The notes under the pieces: generated by a model
The model's input: the letters and a program-made list of their open reading frames with translations, nothing else
What the model was told of the DNA's origin: nothing
Database searches by the model: none
DNA from: Phycisphaerales bacterium
GTDB taxonomy: Bacteria; Planctomycetota; Phycisphaerae; Phycisphaerales; SM1A02
Length of the DNA: 7,706 bases
NCBI GenBank assembly: GCA_020427625.1
Contig: JAGQOI010000414.1
Location: forward strand, 1-7,706
Direction of reading: 5' to 3'
Position numbers and translations under genes: made by a program
Shown: in pieces, positions 1 to 7,706 of the stretch
How the letters are laid out: each line of letters starts with the position of its first letter
How positions within the stretch are numbered: the stretch's first letter is position 1

Positions 1-1
1 C

Positions 2-1174
2 AACGTGCCGAACGACGGCGACTACACGGTCGACGTCGCGTCGGGCGACCTCAACGGCGACGGCAAGTCCGACCTGCTCATCGCGAACTGGTCGCCGAAC
101 TACATCTACTGGAACGACGTGCAGAGCGCCGGCGCCGGCACCGGCGACTACAAGTACACCGGCGCCCAGGAGAGCATGGGCACGGCCGGTCAGAACGAGA
201 ACGCGATGGAGGCGGGCGACCTCGACGGCGACGGCGACCTCGACATCTACTGGTCGAACAAGGTCGGCGCGGGCGACCGCATCCTCCGCAACGACGGCAA
301 CGGCGGCGACGATCGCGCCGACTTCACCGAGCTTCCCGCGGCGACGCTGCCGGACTCGGTCACCTCGGTCTCGTCCCGCAAGGCGACGATGGTCGACCTG
401 AACAACGACGGGCGCCTCGACATCGTCGTGATGAAGGAAGGCGGACGTCCGACGATCCTCCGCAACACGACGGTCGGCGGCGAGATCTCGTTCGTCGACT
501 GGACGCCTCGCGCGGCGTTCCCGAGCAACGTGTTCCTGGTCCACAAGGGCTGGCATGCCGCGGCCGCGGACATCACCGGCGACGGTCGTCCCGACCTCGT
601 GCTCGGCGGTCACTCCAATGATCACGTGTTCGTGAACACGCCGTCGCCGACCTATCTCGAGGGCGACCTCGTTCGACATGAGATTCCGAACGTCGCCAAC
701 GTCGGCGGCGTCGCCGTGATCGGCAGCGCCACCGTCGGCGCGAGCGACCTGTACATCGTCGAGGGCTTCACCGAGGGCATGTTCGCCTCGATCCTCGTCA
801 ATGGTCCGGATGACTACACGCTCGTCGTCCAGGACGAGAACGGAACGACGATCGGATCGTCGAACCGCGGCGGGCTCGGCGTCGAGGAGGCGCTCCAGGT
901 GTCGTCCGATCTCAACCTCCGCATTCGCGTCATCGTCACCGAGGAGGGTGCGGGAGGCGGCAGTCCGGCCGAGGATCTCGACGGCGACGGCATCGTCGGC
1001 CCCGGCGACCTCGCTCAGCTCCTCGCGGCCTGGGGCACGTCCGATCCCGACGCCGACCTCAACGGCGACGGCAGCGTCGGTGCCGATGACCTCGCCCAAC
1101 TGCTCGCGGCATGGGGTGCGACGGGCGGCGGACCGGCCGAGTACACCCTCGAGGTCCTCGCCCGAACCGGCTGA
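2..1174 (+). CDS. VCBS/FG-GAP beta-propeller protein with PPC-like and dockerin-type domains (5'-truncated, tandem paralogue of the next gene)
   Basis: The reading frame is open through the left edge, so the start is missing; 390 residues and the stop remain. Numbering from the first whole codon, four calcium-loop propeller repeats are visible: D16-LNGDGKSD, D73-LDGDGDLD, D132-LNNDGRLD and D190-ITGDGRPD. A PPC-like beta-sandwich follows (about 225-318), then a Gly-rich linker, a two-loop dockerin-type module (325-372), a second Gly-rich linker and a closing AEYTLEVL strand. It aligns without a break to the C-terminal 65% of the downstream gene, so the missing part probably holds a signal peptide and three more blades. 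FG-GAP/VCBS propellers are usually extracellular adhesion or scaffold modules; no catalytic residues are seen. The substrate or partner is unknown. A GTG at position 5 lies inside the domain and is not a credible start. Confidence 0.9.
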   Translation, partial: NVPNDGDYTVDVASGDLNGDGKSDLLIANWSPNYIYWNDVQSAGAGTGDYKYTGAQESMGTAGQNENAMEAGDLDGDGDLDIYWSNKVGAGDRILRNDGNGGDDRADFTELPAATLPDSVTSVSSRKATMVDLNNDGRLDIVVMKEGGRPTILRNTTVGGEISFVDWTPRAAFPSNVFLVHKGWHAAAADITGDGRPDLVLGGHSNDHVFVNTPSPTYLEGDLVRHEIPNVANVGGVAVIGSATVGASDLYIVEGFTEGMFASILVNGPDDYTLVVQDENGTTIGSSNRGGLGVEEALQVSSDLNLRIRVIVTEEGAGGGSPAEDLDGDGIVGPGDLAQLLAAWGTSDPDADLNGDGSVGADDLAQLLAAWGATGGGPAEYTLEVLARTG

Positions 1175-1210
1175 TCCCACGCGACCACCGATCCGACTGA
1201 CCTGATCAGA

Positions 1211-1243
1211 CCCCGGCGAGCGGACGTTCGCCGGGGTTTTTTT
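1211..1243 (+). terminator. Intrinsic terminator of the first propeller gene
   Basis: The arm at 1211-1221 pairs with 1226-1236: nine perfect base pairs (CCCCGGCGA with TCGCCGGGG), then a G-T wobble and a C-G pair closing a GGAC tetraloop. Seven T residues follow immediately (1237-1243). It begins 37 bases after the stop codon. This is the clearest terminator in the window, and it separates the two tandem paralogues into different transcripts. Confidence 0.93.
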
Positions 1244-1287
1244 CGGACCTGAACGGGATCGGTCTCACTCGGCGCGGCCTATTTTGC

Positions 1288-1316
1288 TGGTCACCTCCCG
1301 CGCCGCCAAGTACACT
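1288..1316 (+). promoter_or_regulatory. Candidate sigma-70-like promoter for the second propeller gene
   Basis: TGGTCA (1288-1293) and TACACT (1311-1316) are separated by 17 bases, and each matches the -35 or -10 consensus at 4 of 6 positions. The site lies just after the preceding terminator and about 150 bases before the chosen start codon, which would give an untranslated leader of roughly 140 bases. The same TACACT box with a 17-base spacer recurs at 3346-3374. Planctomycete promoters are poorly defined, so this is a prediction from consensus only. Confidence 0.45.
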
Positions 1317-1448
1317 TGGACGACTCCGTGCTCCGATCGTCGACTACGCCCGGTTCGGCGGAGGACTGTGTCGTCAACCTCGTGCGCGAGGGTCGACGTC
1401 ATGGTCCGGGACACGGCTCGAACGAGAAGAACCCCACTCAGGCCAGAT

Positions 1449-1454
1449 GGAGGA
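1449..1454 (+). promoter_or_regulatory. Ribosome binding site that fixes the start at 1465
   Basis: GGAGGA sits 10 bases before ATG 1465. An in-frame ATG at 1447 overlaps this site and would add MEESRP ahead of the signal peptide, so 1465 is the better start. Confidence 0.8.
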
Positions 1455-1464
1455 ATCACGACCC

Positions 1465-3255
<1,791 letters not shown>

Positions 3256-3291
3256 TCGTCGGACGCAACGCACGATTGATTGATGAATCGC

Positions 3292-3326
3292 CAGGCGCTC
3301 CCGTTCATCGGGAGCGCCTGTCTTTT
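3292..3326 (+). terminator. Intrinsic terminator of the second propeller gene
   Basis: A perfect 12-bp stem is formed by 3292-3303 (CAGGCGCTCCCG) and 3309-3320 (CGGGAGCGCCTG), with the 5-base loop TTCAT. The T-rich run TCTTTT follows at 3321-3326. It starts 36 bases after the stop codon. The stem is unrelated in sequence to the terminator of the paralogue at 1211-1243, so the two copies do not share a recent duplication of their 3' flanks. Confidence 0.9.
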
Positions 3327-3345
3327 CCGAGGGCCGCGTTTCACC

Positions 3346-3374
3346 TTGGCCTTTCGCGAAGGGTCCGATACACT
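3346..3374 (+). promoter_or_regulatory. Candidate sigma-70-like promoter upstream of the cytochrome gene
   Basis: TTGGCC (3346-3351) and TACACT (3369-3374) are spaced by 17 bases, each matching consensus at 4 of 6 positions. The site lies 20 bases past the preceding terminator. If it drives the cytochrome gene, the untranslated leader would be about 400 bases. It could instead serve an unseen small RNA. This is a consensus match only. Confidence 0.4.
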
Positions 3375-3765
3375 TGCAGACGAGGCGGGACCGCTCGGCG
3401 GGGGCCGGGTCGCGGAATGCCGTGACCGGTGACCGAGTGGGCAGCAGAGGTCGCATCGAATGCCGTGCGGCCATCGGAGTCCCCCTCGTGTCGCACCAGT
3501 GCAGGTTCATGTCCGTCGAGGCTCCAACGGCCGGCCGCGCTCTCGCCGGCGGTCGTCGGAGGCGCCGGCGCGTGATGATCGGGCGTCGGTGCGGCTGATA
3601 ATCGGTCGGAGTGGTTCGGCGGCGCGGCATCATCGCGTCAGCTTCACCGCCTTGACAGGGACGAACGGGTTTCCGCGCGGACGGACCGCCGTGCGGGAGA
3701 TACAGTGTATGAGTCGGTGCTGGTCACGGAGCCGCGGGTGACATGCCGGCGGGACCACCCGGGAG
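3375..3765 (+). other. Long gene-free region ahead of the cytochrome gene
   Basis: About 390 bases with no convincing gene on either strand. The short open frames here translate to Arg/Ser-rich, low-complexity peptides typical of chance frames in GC-rich DNA. Visible elements are a tandem heptamer GTGACCG (3422-3435), a direct repeat GAATGCCGTG (3415-3424 and 3458-3467), a GC-only hairpin (3544-3551 with 3563-3570) lacking a T-tract, an isolated perfect -35 hexamer TTGACA (3652-3657) without a matching -10, and an ATACA-G-TGTAT palindrome (3700-3710). No tRNA, SRP RNA, RNase P RNA or known riboswitch core was recognised. It may be an untranslated leader, but this is not shown. Confidence 0.5.
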
Positions 3766-3771
3766 AAGGAG
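3766..3771 (+). promoter_or_regulatory. Ribosome binding site of the cytochrome gene
   Basis: AAGGAG lies 11 bases before ATG 3783 and 14 before the adjacent ATG 3786. It supports 3783 over the far upstream in-frame TTG/GTG-type starts, which would place about 26 non-signal-like residues before the signal peptide. Confidence 0.8.
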
Positions 3772-3782
3772 AGAAGACGTCC

Positions 3783-5714
3783 ATGATGAAGAGAGAGCAG
3801 TACCGCCTTCGCCTGACGGCGACGGTGACGGTGACCGTGACCGCCGCGATCGGCCTCGGGGTCGTCTCGTCGAACGTGAACGCGCGGTATCCCGGTGGAG
3901 GCGGCCAGACGCAGGTGCAGACCTCGCTTGACGACTTCTTCATGCTCGGCACGCAACCGGACGTGAACGGGACGCAGTTCGACCCGATCATCTCGGGATC
4001 GTCCTGTCGGCTCTGTCACGGCGACTACGCCGAGGCGGATCCGCCGATCAACGAGGCGGCCGAGCCGTACAAGCACTGGGCCGGCAGCATGATGGCGCAG
4101 GCGACGCGCGACCCGATCTTCCACGCCTGCCTGACGATCGCCAACCAGGACGCGGCCTTCGCCGGCGACCTGTGTCTGCGCTGCCACACGCCGGCCGGGT
4201 GGCTCGGCGGACGATCGACGCCCACCGACGGTTCCGGGCTCATTCCCGAGACGTCCGACTTCGAGGGCGTCACGTGCCACTTCTGTCACCGGCTGGTCGA
4301 CCCGGTCGCGAACCCGGGCGTGAATCCGGTGGAGGATGACGTCATTCTCGGCGACCTCGACGCGATGGGCCTGCTGCCGATCAGTCCGGGCACGGGCCAG
4401 TACGTCTTCGATCCGAACGACGTCCGTCGCGGCCCGTTCGATGACGTCATCGCCAACCTGCACGGCGTGCCGATCATCGTCTCGCCGTTCCACCAGGAAT
4501 CGGCGCTCTGCGCGACGTGCCACGACGTCAGCAACCCGATCTACGAACGTCAGCCCGACGGCACGTATGCGCTCACGGACCTCGACGATCCGCATCCCAC
4601 GGGGAACACGTATGACATGTTCCCCGTGGAACGAACCTACAGCGAGTGGCTCAACAGCCAGTTCGCCTCCGGCGGCGTTCAGCTCGACGGTCGCTTCGGC
4701 GGCAACCATCCGACGGGCGTGATGGAGACGTGCCAGGACTGTCACATGCCGGACCAGAACGGTCCGGGATGTCGCGTGCCGGGCATCGGCTTCGACCGGC
4801 CGAACATGCCGCAGCACGCCCTCAACGGCGGCAACACGTGGGTGCTTCATGCGGTGAACGAGTTGTACCCGAGCGAGTTCGAGACCGGCCTCACGCCGGA
4901 GATCATCGACGAGTCGATCGGGCGCGTGACGGACATGCTCCGGGCCGCGTCCGACATGGAACTGGAGGTCGTCGGGGGCGACCTCCGCGTGCGCATCCTC
5001 AACTACTCCGGTCACAAGCTCCCGACGGGCTATCCGGAGGGCCGGCGGATGTGGGTCAACGTGAAGTTCTACGACGGCGCCGAGCAGCTCGTCGCGGAGC
5101 GCGGCGCGTACGACTTCGACACCGCGGAACTCACGACCGAGGACACGAAGGTCTACGAGGCGCGCCTCGGGATCGATGCCGCGGTCGCCGCGGCGACGGG
5201 TCTGCCGGAAGGCGAGTCGTTCCACTTCGCGTTGAACAACATGTACGTGATGGACAACCGCATTCCGCCGATCGGCTTCACGAACGCCGGCTTCGAGGCG
5301 GTCCAGGCGAGCCCGGTCGGATACACGTATCCCGACGGCCAGTACTGGGACGACACCTTCTACGCGATTCCCCCCGGCGCGACGAGCGCCGTCACGACGC
5401 TCTACTTCCAGACGACGTCGAAGGAGTACATCGAGTTCCTCCGCGATCACAACGTGACGAATGACACCGGCCAGATCGCCTACGACATGTGGGAGGCGTA
5501 CGGCAAGAGCGCGCCGGTCGACATGGACGTCGTGAAGATCGAACTCGGTGCCGCGAATCCCGCCGACCTCGACGGGAACGGCATCGTCAACGCCGCGGAC
5601 CTCGCGATCCTGCTCGCGCAGTGGGGACGTTGCAAGGGCTGTTCGGCCGACTTCGACGGCGACGGGATGGTCGGCCCGACCGACCTCGCGTTCCTGCTCG
5701 CGAACTGGGGATAG
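3783..5714 (+). CDS. Exported pentahaem c-type cytochrome with C-terminal dockerin-type tail
   Basis: 643 residues. The N-terminus is a signal peptide: MMKREQYRLR, then a Thr/Val/Ala/Gly core, with likely cleavage after V-N-A34. Five CxxCH haem-binding motifs are at residues 75 (CRLCH), 131 (CLRCH), 165 (CHFCH), 243 (CATCH) and 317 (CQDCH). Haem would be attached outside the cytoplasm. Candidate distal His ligands include H98, H114, H166, H237, H345 and H356. The layout resembles cytochrome c554/paired-CxxCH multihaem proteins: a haem N-terminal half, then a beta-rich part with the NYSGHKLPTGYPEGRR motif (407-421). The exact electron partner is unknown. The C-terminus is a dockerin-type module (595-643) with loops DLDGNG and DFDGDG and a CKGC pair (617-620) in the linker; that CxxC has no following His, so it is not a haem site. 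It has no co-transcribed partner: a terminator lies upstream and a convergent gene downstream. The role is probably periplasmic or surface electron transfer. Confidence 0.92.
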   Translation: MMKREQYRLRLTATVTVTVTAAIGLGVVSSNVNARYPGGGGQTQVQTSLDDFFMLGTQPDVNGTQFDPIISGSSCRLCHGDYAEADPPINEAAEPYKHWAGSMMAQATRDPIFHACLTIANQDAAFAGDLCLRCHTPAGWLGGRSTPTDGSGLIPETSDFEGVTCHFCHRLVDPVANPGVNPVEDDVILGDLDAMGLLPISPGTGQYVFDPNDVRRGPFDDVIANLHGVPIIVSPFHQESALCATCHDVSNPIYERQPDGTYALTDLDDPHPTGNTYDMFPVERTYSEWLNSQFASGGVQLDGRFGGNHPTGVMETCQDCHMPDQNGPGCRVPGIGFDRPNMPQHALNGGNTWVLHAVNELYPSEFETGLTPEIIDESIGRVTDMLRAASDMELEVVGGDLRVRILNYSGHKLPTGYPEGRRMWVNVKFYDGAEQLVAERGAYDFDTAELTTEDTKVYEARLGIDAAVAAATGLPEGESFHFALNNMYVMDNRIPPIGFTNAGFEAVQASPVGYTYPDGQYWDDTFYAIPPGATSAVTTLYFQTTSKEYIEFLRDHNVTNDTGQIAYDMWEAYGKSAPVDMDVVKIELGAANPADLDGNGIVNAADLAILLAQWGRCKGCSADFDGDGMVGPTDLAFLLANWG

Positions 5715-5744
5715 TCGCCCGCCGGGGCGCAGACCGTGAATCAC

Positions 5745-5775
5745 CACGGGCCGGTCCTCCAGGGACCGGCCCGTG
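5745..5775. terminator. Hairpin between convergent genes, probable bidirectional terminator
   Basis: A perfect 13-bp stem is formed by 5745-5757 (CACGGGCCGGTCC) and 5763-5775 (GGACCGGCCCGTG) with a 5-base loop. It lies 30 bases after the cytochrome stop and 26 bases after the stop of the minus-strand gene. The T-tract is poor on the plus side (TCTCGTTCT) and absent on the minus side, so termination efficiency is uncertain, but position and strength suit a shared terminator. Confidence 0.65.
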
Positions 5776-5801
5776 TCTCGTTCTGCACGGTCGCGCGTTC
5801 G

Positions 5802-7706
5802 TCAGCCGGTCCACTCGACGAGGAGCGCGGCAAGGTCGGCCGCGTTCGTCGTCCCGTCGCCGTTGAGATCGGCGCCCGCCGTGTCCCAGGCCGCGAGGAG
5901 CAGGGCGAGATCGGCGGCATCCACCGCGCCGTCGCCGTTGAGGTCCGCGATCGATCCGGGCACGTACGTCCCGGGCAGGAGCGCGAAGGACGCGTCATCG
6001 CTGCTGTTCTGGAAGCGTCGATCGCGCACGACGACGCGGACGCGCACCTCGTCGATGCCGGTGCTCGTCGGCAACTGCCAGTCGTGGCTGCGGGCGTCGG
6101 GCGCAAGGTCTTCGGTGAGATCGTGCCAGGTCTCGCCGCCGTCGTAGGAGGCCATGAGGACGAATGAATGGATGCCCTCGTCATCGGAGGCGGTCCAGGA
6201 CAGCGGGACGATGTCCCCGCCCGCGTAGGCGCCGCCGCCGGACGTGAGCGTCACGGTGGGCGGCTCGTCGCCGACGAGCGGGTCGGGCCGGATCGAGAAC
6301 TCGGGTGAGAAGAAGTACTTCAGGCGGTTGAGGCCGCCGTACGCCGCGATGGTGATGCGGGCGGAGTCGGTGCTCACATCGGGCATGGCGATGAACGTCT
6401 GCACGCCGAGCGGGACGAACTCACTGTCCGCGTCGAACAGGATCGAACCGTCGAGTCCGCTGAGTTCGCCGTCGAGGCCCGTGATGCTCCAGGTGAGATC
6501 GAGCGAGTCGCCGGGCTGGAAGACCTGGTCGAAGTCGGACGTGAACTCGAGGTCGCCCTCGAGTCCCGCGACGGTGATGTACATCGTCTGCTCGTCCCAG
6601 CCGACCTGTCCGTGCGCATCGACGGCCTCGATGCGGATCGCCTGCTGCGCGTTGGCGACGTCCAGGCCGACGTCGGGAATGACGAACTCGAACGAGCGCT
6701 GCGCCGGATGAAGGTCGTCGGCGACGACCGTGAACTCGTTCGGGTAGTGCCCGAAGTCGGAGAAGAGCACGCGCTGGCTGACGATCGAGTCGTCATCGTC
6801 GGCCGCCCAGTGGAAGATCATCTTCCGGCCCGGCACGTACAGCGGCAGCGGCGACTCCATGAGGCGCACGGTGGGGGGATGGTTCGTCGCGACGGGCGGT
6901 TCGGTGAGGAACGGTGCATAGGGGACGGGGCCGACGATGGCATCGCCGTCGCCGGGGTTCCCGGGCGCCTGCGGCCCGTTGGGCGCGCCCCACCAGTTGG
7001 ACCGCGCGGTGTCGGACGCGTCGCCGATCACCGCGATGCCGTTGCCGTCGAAGACGTTCGGATTCGTCGTGCCGTCGGCATCGAACGGGCTCTCGATGCC
7101 GACCGTGTTGTCGACGAGGCGACTGCTGCGGACGATCGCGTCGTAGCCGGACTTGAGGGCGACGCCGTTGTCCCGGAACAGGCAGTTGTCGGTCTTGATG
7201 AGCGTCTCGATGAGCGCGACCGCGTCCTCGGCGTCGCGGATGGTGCAGTGATCGAGGCGCACGCCGGAGCCGATGAACAGGTAGGTCAGTCCGTCCCAGG
7301 CGCCGCCGCCGAACCCCTCGAAGGTGATCGGCGCCTCCGGCGTGCCGAGCGCGATGAGGTCGCTGCGGGTCTCGACCCCGAAGCCCGCGCCGGACTTGAA
7401 CTGCACGGTGGCGCCCGGCATGACCCGCAGCGCGTTCATGAAGCGCCAGGCGTCGACGACGTACGGCACGTCGAGGGCGGCCCAGGTGATGTTCCCGCCG
7501 GGATCGTAGTCGGCGCTGTCGAAGACGTAGTTGTTCGTGTTGCCGCTCGCGGGCACGACGCTGCCGGGCAGGAGGCCGGCGACATCGAAGCCGAGTTCGA
7601 CCGGATAGCGGTTGTTCTGGAGGACGTTGTCGGGACCGAGCAGGAAGTTCTGGCCGTTCGTGAGGAGCAGGCCGCCGCCGTCGGCGTAGCCGGTGACGGT
7701 GATGTC
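5802..7706 (-). CDS. Right-handed beta-helix protein with three Ig-like domains and dockerin-type tail (N-terminus beyond window)
   Basis: The frame is open to the right edge, giving 634 residues plus the stop; a GTG at 7556 is internal to the fold and is not the true start. Numbering from the edge: residues 1-240 have short alternating hydrophobic strands with Asn/Gly turns (LDHCTIRDAEDAV, NCLFRDNGVAL, SRLVDNTVGIES), typical of a right-handed parallel beta-helix, ending in the characteristic SNWWGAPNGP and a G-DGDAIVGPVPYAPFL segment. Three Ig/FN3-like beta-sandwiches follow at about 277-380, 381-475 and 481-578; the last has WTASDDEG and the YDGGETW turn. A dockerin-type module closes the protein (588-634) with loops DLNGDG and DLNGDG; its helices end in AAWD and VEWTG, not the usual WG. 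Beta-helix proteins of this kind are often surface or secreted polysaccharide-binding or -cleaving proteins. No catalytic set could be assigned, so a structural or adhesin role is equally possible. Confidence 0.9.
   Translation of the reverse strand, partial: DITVTGYADGGGLLLTNGQNFLLGPDNVLQNNRYPVELGFDVAGLLPGSVVPASGNTNNYVFDSADYDPGGNITWAALDVPYVVDAWRFMNALRVMPGATVQFKSGAGFGVETRSDLIALGTPEAPITFEGFGGGAWDGLTYLFIGSGVRLDHCTIRDAEDAVALIETLIKTDNCLFRDNGVALKSGYDAIVRSSRLVDNTVGIESPFDADGTTNPNVFDGNGIAVIGDASDTARSNWWGAPNGPQAPGNPGDGDAIVGPVPYAPFLTEPPVATNHPPTVRLMESPLPLYVPGRKMIFHWAADDDDSIVSQRVLFSDFGHYPNEFTVVADDLHPAQRSFEFVIPDVGLDVANAQQAIRIEAVDAHGQVGWDEQTMYITVAGLEGDLEFTSDFDQVFQPGDSLDLTWSITGLDGELSGLDGSILFDADSEFVPLGVQTFIAMPDVSTDSARITIAAYGGLNRLKYFFSPEFSIRPDPLVGDEPPTVTLTSGGGAYAGGDIVPLSWTASDDEGIHSFVLMASYDGGETWHDLTEDLAPDARSHDWQLPTSTGIDEVRVRVVVRDRRFQNSSDDASFALLPGTYVPGSIADLNGDGAVDAADLALLLAAWDTAGADLNGDGTTNAADLAALLVEWTG

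Noticed and set aside
3652..3657. Perfect -35 hexamer TTGACA before the cytochrome gene
   Set aside because: At 16-18 bases downstream the sequence is GC-only with no -10; the next TACAGT box is more than 40 bases away.
3460..3741. Possible small gene of 93 codons in the gap before the cytochrome
   Set aside because: The translation is Arg/Ser/Pro-rich without a ribosome binding site or domain, and it overruns the likely regulatory region of the next gene.
5629..5643. A sixth haem site at CKGC in the cytochrome tail
   Set aside because: The second Cys is followed by Ser, not His, and the pair lies in the linker of the dockerin-type module.
3630..5747. A 705-codon open frame on the minus strand opposite the cytochrome gene
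   Set aside because: It has Arg/Val/Asp/His-rich composition with no domain pattern and lies exactly antisense to a gene with signal peptide, haem motifs and a conserved tail. Long antisense frames are expected with strong GC third-position bias.
5736..6167. Plus-strand open frame of 143 codons opposite the beta-helix gene
   Set aside because: It runs across the terminator hairpin and then antisense to the dockerin-type tail and Ig-like domain of the minus-strand gene; it is a composition artefact.

Overview
The window is GC-rich and holds four protein genes, all of which look exported. Each ends in, or near its C-terminus carries, the same calcium-loop module: two D-[LF]-[DN]-x-[DN]-G loops, each followed by D-L-x-x-L-L-x-x-W. 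This dockerin-type tail, together with FG-GAP/VCBS propellers, PPC-type domains, beta-helix proteins and a multiheme cytochrome, points to a Planctomycetota genome, most likely of the Phycisphaerae/Phycisphaerales. That placement is inferred from protein architecture, not from a marker gene.

Layout: (1) 2-1174, plus strand, the 3' part of a VCBS/FG-GAP propeller protein, closed by a strong intrinsic terminator. (2) 1465-3255, plus strand, a complete paralogue of gene 1 with its own candidate promoter, ribosome binding site and terminator. The pair is a tandem duplication. (3) 3327-3782, a gene-free stretch of about 450 bases with a candidate promoter at its upstream end. (4) 3783-5714, plus strand, a five-haem c-type cytochrome with a C-terminal dockerin-type tail. 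(5) A hairpin in the 87-base gap between convergent genes. (6) 5802-7706, minus strand, the C-terminal 634 residues of a beta-helix protein with three Ig-like domains and the same tail; its N-terminus lies beyond the right edge.

The genes do not form an operon. Terminators or convergent orientation separate them, so what links them is the shared C-terminal module. If that module is a sorting or anchoring tag, the two propeller proteins, the cytochrome and the beta-helix protein would end up in the same extracytoplasmic place. The most unusual points are the tag placed inside a PPC-like beta-sandwich in both propeller proteins, the tag on a multiheme cytochrome, and the steep change in similarity along the tandem pair. 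No mobile element, CRISPR array, tRNA or rRNA was seen.
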